64,000 bases of DNA from Alicyclobacillus herbarius DSM 13609 (lineage in GTDB: Bacteria > Bacillota > Bacilli > Alicyclobacillales > Alicyclobacillaceae): assembly GCF_000430585.1 (NCBI RefSeq), contig NZ_AUMH01000003.1:142882-206881 (forward strand), written 5' to 3'. The position numbers were made by a program, and so were the translations under genes. Below, in pieces: positions 17,754 through 24,871 of this stretch. Numbering within the stretch: the stretch's first letter is position 1; every line of letters starts with the position of its first letter. The notes under the pieces are model-generated. The model had not been told where the DNA came from and searched no databases. It worked only from the letters and a program-made list of their open reading frames with translations.

Positions 17754-17867
17754 TTCTCATCTCTCGCAGACTTTAATCCGGTACAATCTGCGCAGGAATT
17801 GGCACCGAGTCGAACTCGGTTGCCGGGTTTCATCGGGCCCGTCCCTCAACCACTCTCGATGAGAATC
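17754..17867 (-). ncRNA. SAM-I (S-box) riboswitch controlling metNI
   Basis: On the minus strand the P1 arm TTCTCATCGAGAG (5') pairs with GAGATGAGAA (3'). Conserved cores follow: GAGGGA, CCCGATGAAACCCGGCAACC, a variable hairpin, GGTGCCAATTCCTGC and the P4 stem AGATT to AGTCT. This is a complete class I SAM aptamer followed by the terminator at 17712-17739. Confidence 0.93.
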
Positions 17868-17919
17868 ATAGTCCGTGAATTTTCACGTCAAGCACTGTCC
17901 GATGACGGCTCGAGTCTCT

Positions 17920-17948
17920 ATTCTAGTAAGATCCGCACCATTTGACAA
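17920..17948 (-). promoter_or_regulatory. Probable promoter of the metNI leader
   Basis: On the minus strand TTGTCA (17943-17948), 17 bases, TAGAAT (17920-17925); transcription would begin near 17913, upstream of the aptamer. A second candidate, TTGACG with TATGAT, is closer but would start inside P1. Confidence 0.5.
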
Positions 17949-17964
17949 GCTAAGATTTTGATGG

Positions 17965-17993
17965 TTGACAAGCATGGATGCGTCAAGTATAAA
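17965..17993 (+). promoter_or_regulatory. Consensus sigma-A promoter of metQ
   Basis: TTGACA (17965-17970), 17 bases, TATAAA (17988-17993). Transcription would start near 18000, about 20 bases before the metQ SAM-I aptamer. Confidence 0.8.
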
Positions 17994-18020
17994 AGGATTT
18001 GCAAACTGCATCTGTCTAAA

Positions 18021-18119
18021 CTCTTATCCAGAGTAGGCGGAGGGACTGGCCCTATGATGCCCGGCAACCGGCCACGTGCACGGTGCTAACTCCTGCGGAT
18101 GATTCCGAGAGATAAGAGG
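18021..18119 (+). ncRNA. SAM-I (S-box) riboswitch controlling metQ
   Basis: P1 arms CTCTTATCC(AGAG) and GAGATAAGAG, core GGAGGGACTGGCCC, ATGATGCCCGGCAACCGG, then CGGTGCTAACTCCTGC and a short P4. Complete class I SAM aptamer, followed at 18129 by its terminator and 87 bases later by metQ. Confidence 0.95.
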
Positions 18120-18128
18120 TGCACACCG

Positions 18129-18158
18129 CCTCTTTTCGCTTGGAAAAGAGGTTTTTTT
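18129..18158 (+). terminator. SAM-riboswitch-controlled terminator before metQ
   Basis: CCTCTTTTC (18129-18137) and GAAAAGAGG (18143-18151) form a perfect nine-pair stem with a five-base loop, followed by seven T. Confidence 0.93.
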
Positions 18159-18244
18159 GTGCCGAAGTGAGGAACACCAACGGGGTCACACGTTGTGTCC
18201 GGACGCAACAGACAGAGAGAATCGATTGCTAGGAGGAGATTCCT

Positions 18245-19117
18245 ATGAAAACTCGCAACATCCTTCGCTTCACTGCCGCTCTAGGCGTAGGCGCAGCCTT
18301 GGTTGCAGGCTGCGGTGGCAATCCCAATTCCGCGTCAGGGAACCAAACTGCCGGTTCTGGAAAGCAAGAGACGGTTCTGAAAGTGGGTGCCACGCCGGTC
18401 CCGCATGCCGAGATCTTGAACTACGTGAAGCCCATTTTGGCGAAAGAGGGCGTGGACCTAAAGGTCGTAGAATTTAATGACTATGTCCAGCCTAATCGCG
18501 CACTGGCTTCCGGTCAGCTGGACGCGAACTACTTCCAGCACGTTCCGTATTTGCAGCAATACAACGAGAAAAACCATACCCACCTGGTGCCCACAGTCAT
18601 GGTGCACTTTGAGCCCCTGGGCCTGTATCCGGGCAAGAGCAAGTCGCTCAAAGCCATCCCGGACGGGGCCACCGTCGCGGTTCCCAACGATACGACGAAT
18701 GAGGGACGGGCATTGCTGTTGTTGGCGGATAATGGACTTCTCAAGTTGAAGGACCCGAACAGTCTGGCGGAGACCCCGCAAGACATTGTCTCGAATCCGC
18801 ATCACCTCAAGATTGAGGAACTGGATGCAGCGGCCATCCCCCGCGTCGTAAAGGATGTCAACTATGCGGTCATTAACGGCAACTACGCCATTCAGGCCGG
18901 ATATCAGGTTTCGGACGCCTTGGCTGTGGAAAAGGCCGACTCCAAGGCGGCCAAGACCTATGCGAACGTGGTCGTCGTCCGGGACGGGGAACAAAATAAT
19001 CCAGCCATTGAAAAGCTAGACAAGGCCCTTAACTCCCCGAGCGTGAAGAAGTTTATTGATCAGCACTATCACGGTTCCGTGGTTGCGGAATTTGGAAAAC
19101 CAATCGCGACAAAGTAA
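18245..19117 (+). CDS. metQ: Methionine-binding lipoprotein (MetQ)
   Basis: Substrate-binding lipoprotein of 290 residues that delivers methionine to MetNI. Lipobox LVAGC (Cys23) ends the signal peptide; the NLPA domain begins VLKVGATPVPHAEILNYVKP and includes NYFQHVPYLQQYN and the NGNYAIQAG stretch of the ligand pocket. ATG 18245 follows AGGAGGAG. Unusually metQ is not in the metNI operon but transcribed divergently from it with its own SAM-I riboswitch. Confidence 0.95.
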   Translation: MKTRNILRFTAALGVGAALVAGCGGNPNSASGNQTAGSGKQETVLKVGATPVPHAEILNYVKPILAKEGVDLKVVEFNDYVQPNRALASGQLDANYFQHVPYLQQYNEKNHTHLVPTVMVHFEPLGLYPGKSKSLKAIPDGATVAVPNDTTNEGRALLLLADNGLLKLKDPNSLAETPQDIVSNPHHLKIEELDAAAIPRVVKDVNYAVINGNYAIQAGYQVSDALAVEKADSKAAKTYANVVVVRDGEQNNPAIEKLDKALNSPSVKKFIDQHYHGSVVAEFGKPIATK

Positions 19118-19199
19118 GTTGACTACCCCATCAGGTTCTGTCCTCGATAAGGTTCATACCAAACCGAATCGAGTCGAACGAGCAATTTGACTCCGTGTT

Positions 19200-19238
19200 G
19201 GGCTGCCCCAAAGACCTGCTTGGGGCGGCCCCTTTTCT
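19200..19238 (+). terminator. Intrinsic terminator after metQ
   Basis: GGGCTGCCCC (19200-19209) pairs with GGGGCGGCCC (19222-19231), followed by CTTTTCTT. Confidence 0.8.
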
Positions 19239-19257
19239 TGCCTCTGACTATTCCAAA

Positions 19258-20658
19258 CTACGTCATCCGTTCACGCCGGTAGGCACGGCACGCATCCAGC
19301 CATCGGTGCACCACGGCAGGATTGGAACCAAAATGAACGTGTATGTACGTGGCCAACAGGCGCCCATGGGCGTAACCTTCACTCCACTCGCGCTGCCCTG
19401 CCCGTACGGTATAAATATCTTCACTGCGGGGCCAGTGGCAGTCCATACGCGAGTAATGAAACTCATGACCGCGTAGAGACTCCCCGCTCTTAAGCAGCAG
19501 ACAATCTCGGCGCGCGATTAACTCCCGATAACCCATCGCCGTGAGTCGCCGGGTCATGGATACGACACCAGGGATAACACCCACCATCGGCCACACGTGT
19601 CCTTCATCGTCTACCATGGCTTCACTCAAATACATATAGCCCCCGCACTCCGCCAAGGTGGGCAGCCCCTCCTGAATGCGGCTGCGAATACTCGCTCTGA
19701 CCGCGTCCGCCTGACTCAGTCGAGCCACAAATTCCTCCGGATAACCGCCCCCAAGGTACAACCCATCTGCCTCCTGAGGCACAGGTTCCCCTTCCAACGG
19801 GCGAAATTCCCGAATCTCCGCACCGGATCGACGAAGCATATCCAAATTGTCTTCATAGTAGAAGTTAAACGCCGCGTCCCTGGCCACTACCATCACAACA
19901 CGATCCGACCGACAAGCCGCCCGGTCTTCTTCCGGTACCGCAACGAACCCAGACATCGCCGGCGTGGACTGAGCTATCCGAATGAGCGCATTCAGGTCAA
20001 CCTGCGCCTCCATCACATCTGCCAAATGCGCCAACAAGGGTTCAATATTTCCGCGTTCCATGGCGGGAACAAGCCCGAGGTGACGCTCTGGCAGTTCAAG
20101 GTCCGCATCCTCCGGCAGCCAGCCAATAACCGGGATTCCGCAGGCCGACTCTACCGCCGAGCGGATGATTTCGTAATGGCCAAAACCGCCGGCCCGGTTG
20201 GCAATAACTGCGGCGATCCGCACGTCCTTGCGAAAGTTTCTTAGCCCGTGTACAATCGCTGCGGCGGTGCGGGCCATCCGCGAGACGTCGAGCACCAACA
20301 GAACCGGAGCTCCTAAGAGCGCCGCGACCTCCGCCGTACTTCCCGTGTCGGACTCCCCCACCACGCCGTCAAATAGCCCCATCACTCCTTCAATGAGGCA
20401 GATGTCTGCGTCTTGGGAAGCCCGATAAAACGTCTGCTGCACGAAATCTCGAGTGAGCATCCAGGTATCTAAATTCCTCGCGGATCGTCCAGTAACCGTC
20501 GAATGGTAACTCGTATCAATGTAGTCCGGCCCCACTTTGAAGCCCTGTACCTTCAGGCCTCGCCGCTTCAGCGCCGCCATCAGGCCTAAGGTTACGGTTG
20601 TCTTGCCACTGCCGCTCCAGGGCGCGGCGATGACCAAACGTGGTTTTATCGCAGCCAC
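19258..20658 (-). CDS. cbiA: Cobyrinate a,c-diamide synthase (CbiA/CobB)
   Basis: Glutamine- and ATP-dependent amidation of the a and c side chains of cobyrinate, an early corrin-ring step. The 466-residue protein has the P-loop APWSGSGKTTVTLGL, the IEGVMGLFDG motif and a C-terminal class I glutamine amidotransferase domain with AECGGYMYL and VHFGSNPAV. The given start is GTG 20658, but the GGGAG there abuts it; an ATA codon four codons later stands eight bases from GGAGG, so the true start is open. It is separated from the btu-cob operon by about 6 kb, and no cobalamin riboswitch was seen upstream. Confidence 0.9.
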   Translation of the reverse strand: MAAIKPRLVIAAPWSGSGKTTVTLGLMAALKRRGLKVQGFKVGPDYIDTSYHSTVTGRSARNLDTWMLTRDFVQQTFYRASQDADICLIEGVMGLFDGVVGESDTGSTAEVAALLGAPVLLVLDVSRMARTAAAIVHGLRNFRKDVRIAAVIANRAGGFGHYEIIRSAVESACGIPVIGWLPEDADLELPERHLGLVPAMERGNIEPLLAHLADVMEAQVDLNALIRIAQSTPAMSGFVAVPEEDRAACRSDRVVMVVARDAAFNFYYEDNLDMLRRSGAEIREFRPLEGEPVPQEADGLYLGGGYPEEFVARLSQADAVRASIRSRIQEGLPTLAECGGYMYLSEAMVDDEGHVWPMVGVIPGVVSMTRRLTAMGYRELIARRDCLLLKSGESLRGHEFHYSRMDCHWPRSEDIYTVRAGQREWSEGYAHGRLLATYIHVHFGSNPAVVHRWLDACRAYRRERMT

Positions 20659-20773
20659 CTCCCGGATTTAATGGGCTTGTCCCCCCAGACGGCCGCCATC
20701 GCTATCGCCCGACGGGAGTACACCGCAAAATCTGTTCGGCCGTCTTCACGGTTACTCCGAGCCTTTTCTAATA

Positions 20774-20814
20774 CCAAGCAAGCCGCAAGCGGGAACCCCC
20801 TTGCGGCCTGTTTG
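20774..20814 (-). terminator. Hairpin after the YjcZ-like gene
   Basis: CCGCAAG (20783-20789) pairs with CTTGCGG (20800-20806), and the flanks CCAAGCA and TGTTTGG extend the stem imperfectly. It lies between the YjcZ-like gene and cbiA on the minus strand and has a weak U-tract. The rest of 20659-20877 holds no supported gene. Confidence 0.45.
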
Positions 20815-20877
20815 GCATCCTGGAACGCGACGATCGCGCTCCAAGATGACCAAGGCATGCCCTGTCGTCCATGTGTC

Positions 20878-21018
20878 TTAATACATAGCTCCCGGTGCCG
20901 CTGCGGCACCATCCATGCCATAGGCACCGTAGGCGCCTGGGACCAAGAGGAAGAACAACACGAAGATAATCAGAAACACAACCGCCCAACGGGTGTACCC
21001 TCCAAAGACTCCGTACAA
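20878..21018 (-). CDS. YjcZ-like sporulation-related small membrane protein
   Basis: A 46-residue protein: a Gly/Tyr-rich N-terminus MYGVFGGYTRW, one membrane segment AVVFLIIFVLFFLLV and a short GAYGAYG tail. This is the layout of the YjcZ family, small hydrophobic peptides found in Bacilli and linked to sporulation. The start is TTG 21018, eight bases after AAAGAGGGGG; an in-frame GTG four codons earlier touches the same site and is unlikely. CATACAT repeats at 21045-21060 on the minus strand loosely recall sporulation sigma-factor -10 boxes. Confidence 0.65.
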   Translation of the reverse strand: MYGVFGGYTRWAVVFLIIFVLFFLLVPGAYGAYGMDGAAAAPGAMY

Positions 21019-21106
21019 CGCACACACCCCCTCTTTAGAGATGATGTATGGTATGTATGGAGGGATGATGGAGTAAGGACAAATCACACGGCCTGATCGC
21101 CCGAAA

Positions 21107-21322
21107 TCACCCTGAAATCACAAGGGTCCACCCTTGTTCAAACGAATAGACACCTGGACGCAAAAGCCCCAGATGACCTAGGTATGCCCCGAGAGCCCCG
21201 TTAGCTGTCCCGGTGTGCGGGTCTTCGAGGACACCGACAGCCGGGGCAAAGTCCCTTGTATGCACGTGTGAACCCGCCAGTATGGGGTCAAAACAAAACA
21301 GGTGGATGGTCGCGGCCCCCAA
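21107..21322 (-). pseudogene. PhzF-family isomerase fragment
   Basis: About 70 codons matching the C-terminal half of PhzF/diaminopimelate-epimerase-like proteins: IHLFCFDP, then RDFAPAVGVLEDPHTGTANGAL, which is the family's second-domain motif. The N-terminal catalytic domain is missing: a stop codon lies about 10 codons upstream in frame, and the 3' end stops early after VYSFEQGW. No start codon or ribosome-binding site. A degraded remnant. Confidence 0.7.
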
Positions 21323-21447
21323 GGATTGACAGAGACGAGCCTGCCTGGATTCTCAATTCGTTGGCTATCGACAGAACATGGGCACAACTCTCACAATGAT
21401 TCCATCGGGTAGGTATAGTATGCAGCACCATCTTAAAATTAGAAAGA

Positions 21448-22047
21448 TCAGCGGGAGGCCGTTCGTCGATACACCCGCCACCCGATAAAGCAGATGACTA
21501 ACACCCCAGCGACGACCAACACCAGGTATAAATGCCGGTCAACCCATACATGATACCGTGCCCACTCAAGGCCCAGAGTCCGCCCAAGGATGATAAACAC
21601 GCCGGACCAAATGCACGCCCCCAGCACGTTATACATACTGAATCGGGGCATGGACATTCGCTCAATCCCCGCTACATACGGAACCAAGACCCGAATACCG
21701 GCAAGAAACTTCGAACCAAGCACAATCCATCCTTGATACCGGTTGAATTGCTCTCCAGCTGCATTCAAACGGTCTTGGGTGATGCCGACATAACGACCAT
21801 AACGTAAAATGACCGGCCGACCCAGGTAACGGCCAAGCCCGTACGCTACACTTGACCCGACAATATTCCCTGCCGCCGCCGACGTCCATAGCGGCAACAG
21901 ACGAAATACCCCGTGGGTCCACTCGATGCCAGCGACAGTAAGTGTCGTTTCGGCGGGAAAAGGGATGCCAATCGGCTCGAATAATAAGATGAAAAAGACC
22001 CCGAAATAGCCGTACTGGTGCAACCAGCCTTGAATATCAATGTGCAC
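21448..22047 (-). CDS. DedA-family membrane protein
   Basis: A 199-residue integral membrane protein of the DedA/SNARE-associated superfamily. The family glutamate motif appears as FEPIGIPFPAETTL near the N-terminus, and the second reentrant-loop region as KFLAGIRVLVPYVAGIERM. Members are thought to be proton-coupled transporters or flippases that recycle undecaprenyl phosphate or phosphatidylethanolamine; which applies here is unknown. Monocistronic, divergent from the Gln-rich gene at 22203. Confidence 0.88.
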   Translation of the reverse strand: MHIDIQGWLHQYGYFGVFFILLFEPIGIPFPAETTLTVAGIEWTHGVFRLLPLWTSAAAGNIVGSSVAYGLGRYLGRPVILRYGRYVGITQDRLNAAGEQFNRYQGWIVLGSKFLAGIRVLVPYVAGIERMSMPRFSMYNVLGACIWSGVFIILGRTLGLEWARYHVWVDRHLYLVLVVAGVLVICFIGWRVYRRTASR

Positions 22048-22202
22048 GTGAACTCTCCTGAAATTTTATCGCTTGGATGCAAAGCCCTTATCAGTCTGAC
22101 GCGAAAACGGATAGGCCATACCTGAGCGGATAATTCTCGATTCTTCACCCATGCTAAGGGTGGCATGAGGTTCATGCCGCACAAACCAAAGGAGGGATTC
22201 AG

Positions 22203-22406
22203 ATGCCACAACTCAGCGCACAGCAGCAACAGCAACTACAGCAGCTACAACAGGCGGTTCAACAGGCCCAACAAGCTGTCCAGCAGGCCCAGCAAAACAC
22301 CAATCCGCAACAACTCCAACAGGCTCAGCAGCGGCTGCAACAAGCCCAGCAGGCAATGCAACAGGCGCAAGCGACGGCCAAGCAACAAAATCACATGTTT
22401 GAATAA
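22203..22406 (+). CDS. Gln-rich low-complexity coiled-coil protein
   Basis: A 67-residue protein that is more than half Gln, with the rest mostly Ala, Leu, Val and Asn, in quasi-heptads such as LQQAVQQAQQAVQQAQQ. It should form a long amphipathic helix or coiled coil. ATG 22203 stands six bases after AAAGGAGGG, among the best ribosome-binding sites in the window, so it is probably translated. No family assigned; similar small Gln-rich proteins occur in some spore formers. The triplet-repeat-like DNA (CAG/CAA) could expand or contract. Confidence 0.6.
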   Translation: MPQLSAQQQQQLQQLQQAVQQAQQAVQQAQQNTNPQQLQQAQQRLQQAQQAMQQAQATAKQQNHMFE

Positions 22407-22583
22407 ATCGGTGACACGGTCACTTACTTTCATTTCAAAAACCGTTGAGCCGGAGGTGCTGCCGATGTCGCAGGGCAGACTCACGTCGCGGCTGTGCAGA
22501 CCCCATTTGCATGAGACAGTCTGTGATCCGCCATGCTAAGACCCATACGTCCCTGTTCTAGAACAAGTGGACACCCGGAAATT

Positions 22584-22772
22584 ATGAAGGAATCACCGAA
22601 TACTCGTCGATCCGATGGCGACACCAAGAAACCCCGGCCATCCAAGCCTTCGATGGCCCCAGGAGATACGGACGCTTTAGAAGCGGACGCCACACGAGAA
22701 GAAGTGGTGCGCGGGAATTACACGCCGGTCACCAAACTGGTCTGGGACGAATACGATGAAAGCCCCCGCTAA
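22584..22772 (+). CDS. Small hydrophilic protein of 62 residues
   Basis: Begins MKESPNTRRSDGDTKKPRP, continues with an acidic middle and ends VTKLVWDEYDESPR. Highly charged, Pro-rich, no membrane segment; likely disordered. No family recognised. The ribosome-binding site is weak (CGGAAATT), and the frame is open upstream to 22533, so the start is uncertain. It precedes a convergent small gene. Confidence 0.4.
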   Translation: MKESPNTRRSDGDTKKPRPSKPSMAPGDTDALEADATREEVVRGNYTPVTKLVWDEYDESPR

Positions 22773-22800
22773 ATGGCTGCGGCTAGGCAGCTATGGTATC

Positions 22801-22833
22801 GGCAAAACACGGGTGCGCTAGTGGCGCACCCGT
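22801..22833 (-). terminator. Terminator overlapping the stop codon of the 22818 gene
   Basis: ACGGGTGCGC (22809-22818) and GCGCACCCGT (22824-22833) are exact complements with a five-base loop. On the minus strand GTGTTTTG follows. It serves the minus gene and may also end transcripts from the 22584 gene. Confidence 0.65.
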
Positions 22834-23135
22834 CCCGCCTGGTCCACCGGACACCACCTGCCGCCGATGAGGAAACCGCCGGTTTCCTCGATATACGACA
22901 AAAATTCGGGATGCTCCTCGCGAATCCGGTTCAATACATCGGCCTCAATGGTATACGAGTCCGACGTGCGAAAGGCCCCAAAACCGAAATCTTTGCGATG
23001 CCCATTATACAGAAGGTACCCTTGTCGAGGCACCTCCTCTACCCTTTCTCTGCCTTCGAAATCCGTGTCCACGAAATCCTTGAACTCAAAATGGACCAAT
23101 TTCTCCAACACTTCCTGTGGGTCCTGCGCCTGCAT
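22818..23135 (-). CDS. Conserved-looking hypothetical protein, 105 residues
   Basis: Starts ATG 23135 eight bases after AAGGAGG. The sequence is acidic and looks globular: MQAQDPQEVLEKLVHFEFKD at the N-terminus, then a basic QGYLLYNGHRKDFGFGAF segment, and a C-terminal FLIGGRWCPVDQ. No known family recognised, and no signal peptide or membrane segment. Composition and codon use resemble its neighbours, so it is likely a real cytosolic protein. Confidence 0.55.
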   Translation of the reverse strand: MQAQDPQEVLEKLVHFEFKDFVDTDFEGRERVEEVPRQGYLLYNGHRKDFGFGAFRTSDSYTIEADVLNRIREEHPEFLSYIEETGGFLIGGRWCPVDQAGRVRH

Positions 23136-23282
23136 CAGTACGCCGCCTCCTTGTTTGATCCCGGTCTGTTGGCACCCCCTATTGGACATTTGCCAACAAC
23201 CCTGCATCCCACAGATGAATACCGTTGATGATATACACCTCTTGTGCTTGGTGTTCAGATCGACCGAGAAAGGTGGATAGAG

Positions 23283-23495
23283 ATGAAACTGGACACCTTC
23301 ATCAAATTGGGGTCACTCGCTTTCCATGTGGCACAAGACGAAAAGGTACGTGAGCTGGTGAAGATTGCTCACCAAGGAGCGAAGCGCCGCGGACTCTTTG
23401 CACCACCACCCCCTCCCCCTACGCCAGCACAACGCCCGCATATTCCGTTTGCGCCCATAAGCCTCCATGACCACTCCCTCTACTGGCGTCCTTAA
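23283..23495 (+). CDS. Small protein with a polyproline tail
   Basis: A 70-residue product beginning MKLDTFIKLGSLAFHVAQDE, an amphipathic helix with basic KRRG, followed by APPPPPPTPAQRP and a His/Pro-rich end. ATG 23283 has AAAGGTGG at a suitable distance. No family recognised. The polyproline stretch suggests a spacer or an interaction site. Confidence 0.45.
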   Translation: MKLDTFIKLGSLAFHVAQDEKVRELVKIAHQGAKRRGLFAPPPPPPTPAQRPHIPFAPISLHDHSLYWRP

Positions 23496-23840
23496 ACGAG
23501 GTGCCGGAAACAGAACGGGCCGTTAGACAGCCTACCCCTTAGCGGCCCGTCGTCGCAAACGCCTCGTCCGCAACTTCATCCAGCGTCCACCCCTTCCCCC
23601 GCACGTCTTTGTAGACCACGTAGTCAGGTCGGAACTCAGCCGGAAATTCCCGGTTCCACCCTCACCCCCATCCACCGTGATAAAATCGGGCCGCATCCCT
23701 GTAACAAGTACAATGTTCACGAAACGCCCACGCCTTATGCCTGGCTGTAAGGACTGACGGGGAACCTATGAGAAAATCCATGCGGGGTTTCGTGATAGAA
23801 TGAAGCTCGACGATACCGACCAAGGGGAGAAAAGGATACG
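23496..23840 (-). pseudogene. Decayed sequence including a glutamate-synthase-like fragment
   Basis: No intact gene. On the minus strand 23663-23695 encodes MRPDFITVDGGEGGTG, the FMN/glutamate-site signature of ferredoxin-type glutamate synthases (GltB/YerD-like). The frame then shifts, and the adjoining frame encodes REFPAEFRPDYVVYKDV and onward to a stop at 23537; that piece looks like the real end of a protein but is not recognised. No start codon context. It looks like fused remnants of one or two deleted genes. Confidence 0.5.
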
Positions 23841-24779
23841 ATGCCGATTATGCCCAGCGACGATTGGGAACTTCTGAATGTGACTGCAGCTCCGGCCGTG
23901 GAGTCCCTGGCAGCTCGCTTGGGATGGGCGTTCCGCCGTCAACAAACCGTCTCCCTGCTCCAGGCGGGCTGGGTGATTGGCCTTCGCCGCAACACCCAAC
24001 TCCTGGCGACCGCAGCCGTCTTCCATTACGATGAAGCCTGGGCCTCCCTGGGTATGGTCATGGTCGATCCGGACGTACAAAGGCAGGGGATTGGTCGGCG
24101 TTTGGTCTCTGCATGCCTGGAACGGGTACGAGACCATACCCAGTGTATATCGCTGGTCTCCACGGCGGCCGGCTACCCGCTCTATCAATCCCTCGGGTTT
24201 GAAACGCTGGATACGGTGTATCGATACCAGCTGCGTCTGGAGAAGGTCACGGAGAACGGGGCTGGGTCTACCGCCCGTCACCGGCTCGGTACCGCACCCC
24301 ATGCGGACCACGCACGCCACACGACTCGCTGTGTCTGTCTTCGTGAGGAACAGTGGACCGACTTGGTCGACCTCGACCGTATCGCAGTCGGCGCGAATCG
24401 GTCGCGCCTGTATATCTCGTCCATAGAGGCAACCCCTGATTCCACACCGACGCGGTCGCAGACGGCCCTCGGTTCCTTCGCTCCCGACGGCAGGCTCTCC
24501 GGAGTCGCACTCGTCACAGCCAAACCAGGCGCCCTGGCCGTTGGCCCGCTCATCGCCGCCTCCCTGCCCGAGGCCTTGGCCCTGCTGAGTGCGGTTCAGC
24601 GCGTGACCCATGGGGTGCTCCGCATCGACGTGCCCGGTAGTCAAACGGCGTTCCGACACGCGCTTGAACAGACTGGGTGGCAACTAGTCATGCACTCGCC
24701 CTTGATGACCTGGCATGGCACTCCCTTACCCGGACAGCGGCACCTGCTCTACGGATTGCTCGATCCCGCCCTCGGCTAG
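23841..24779 (+). CDS. Tandem GNAT acetyltransferase
   Basis: A 312-residue protein. Residues 55-140 form a clear GNAT domain: motif A VMVDPDVQRQGIGRRLVSACL binds the acetyl-CoA pyrophosphate, and AGYPLYQSLGFETLDTVYRY is the motif B region. The C-terminal half (about 165-312) has the outline of a second, divergent GNAT-like domain. This two-domain arrangement is common in Bacillota. Substrate unknown. ATG 23841 is preceded by AAGGGGAGAAAAGGA. Confidence 0.75.
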   Translation: MPIMPSDDWELLNVTAAPAVESLAARLGWAFRRQQTVSLLQAGWVIGLRRNTQLLATAAVFHYDEAWASLGMVMVDPDVQRQGIGRRLVSACLERVRDHTQCISLVSTAAGYPLYQSLGFETLDTVYRYQLRLEKVTENGAGSTARHRLGTAPHADHARHTTRCVCLREEQWTDLVDLDRIAVGANRSRLYISSIEATPDSTPTRSQTALGSFAPDGRLSGVALVTAKPGALAVGPLIAASLPEALALLSAVQRVTHGVLRIDVPGSQTAFRHALEQTGWQLVMHSPLMTWHGTPLPGQRHLLYGLLDPALG

Positions 24780-24871
24780 GCGGGCAGCCTGGAGCTTCTG
24801 CGGCAAACATATACGGATGCAAAACACCCGTTGCACAAAGGGTTGCGCGTTGGGACATGTTGTCGCGGTGA

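Noticed and set aside
17683..17833. N-terminal extension of MetN
   Set aside because: These bases are the SAM-I riboswitch and its terminator; translation there is not credible.
20646..20927. 93-codon minus-strand frame upstream of cbiA
   Set aside because: It passes through a hairpin and the YjcZ-like gene, and has no start signal or known motif.
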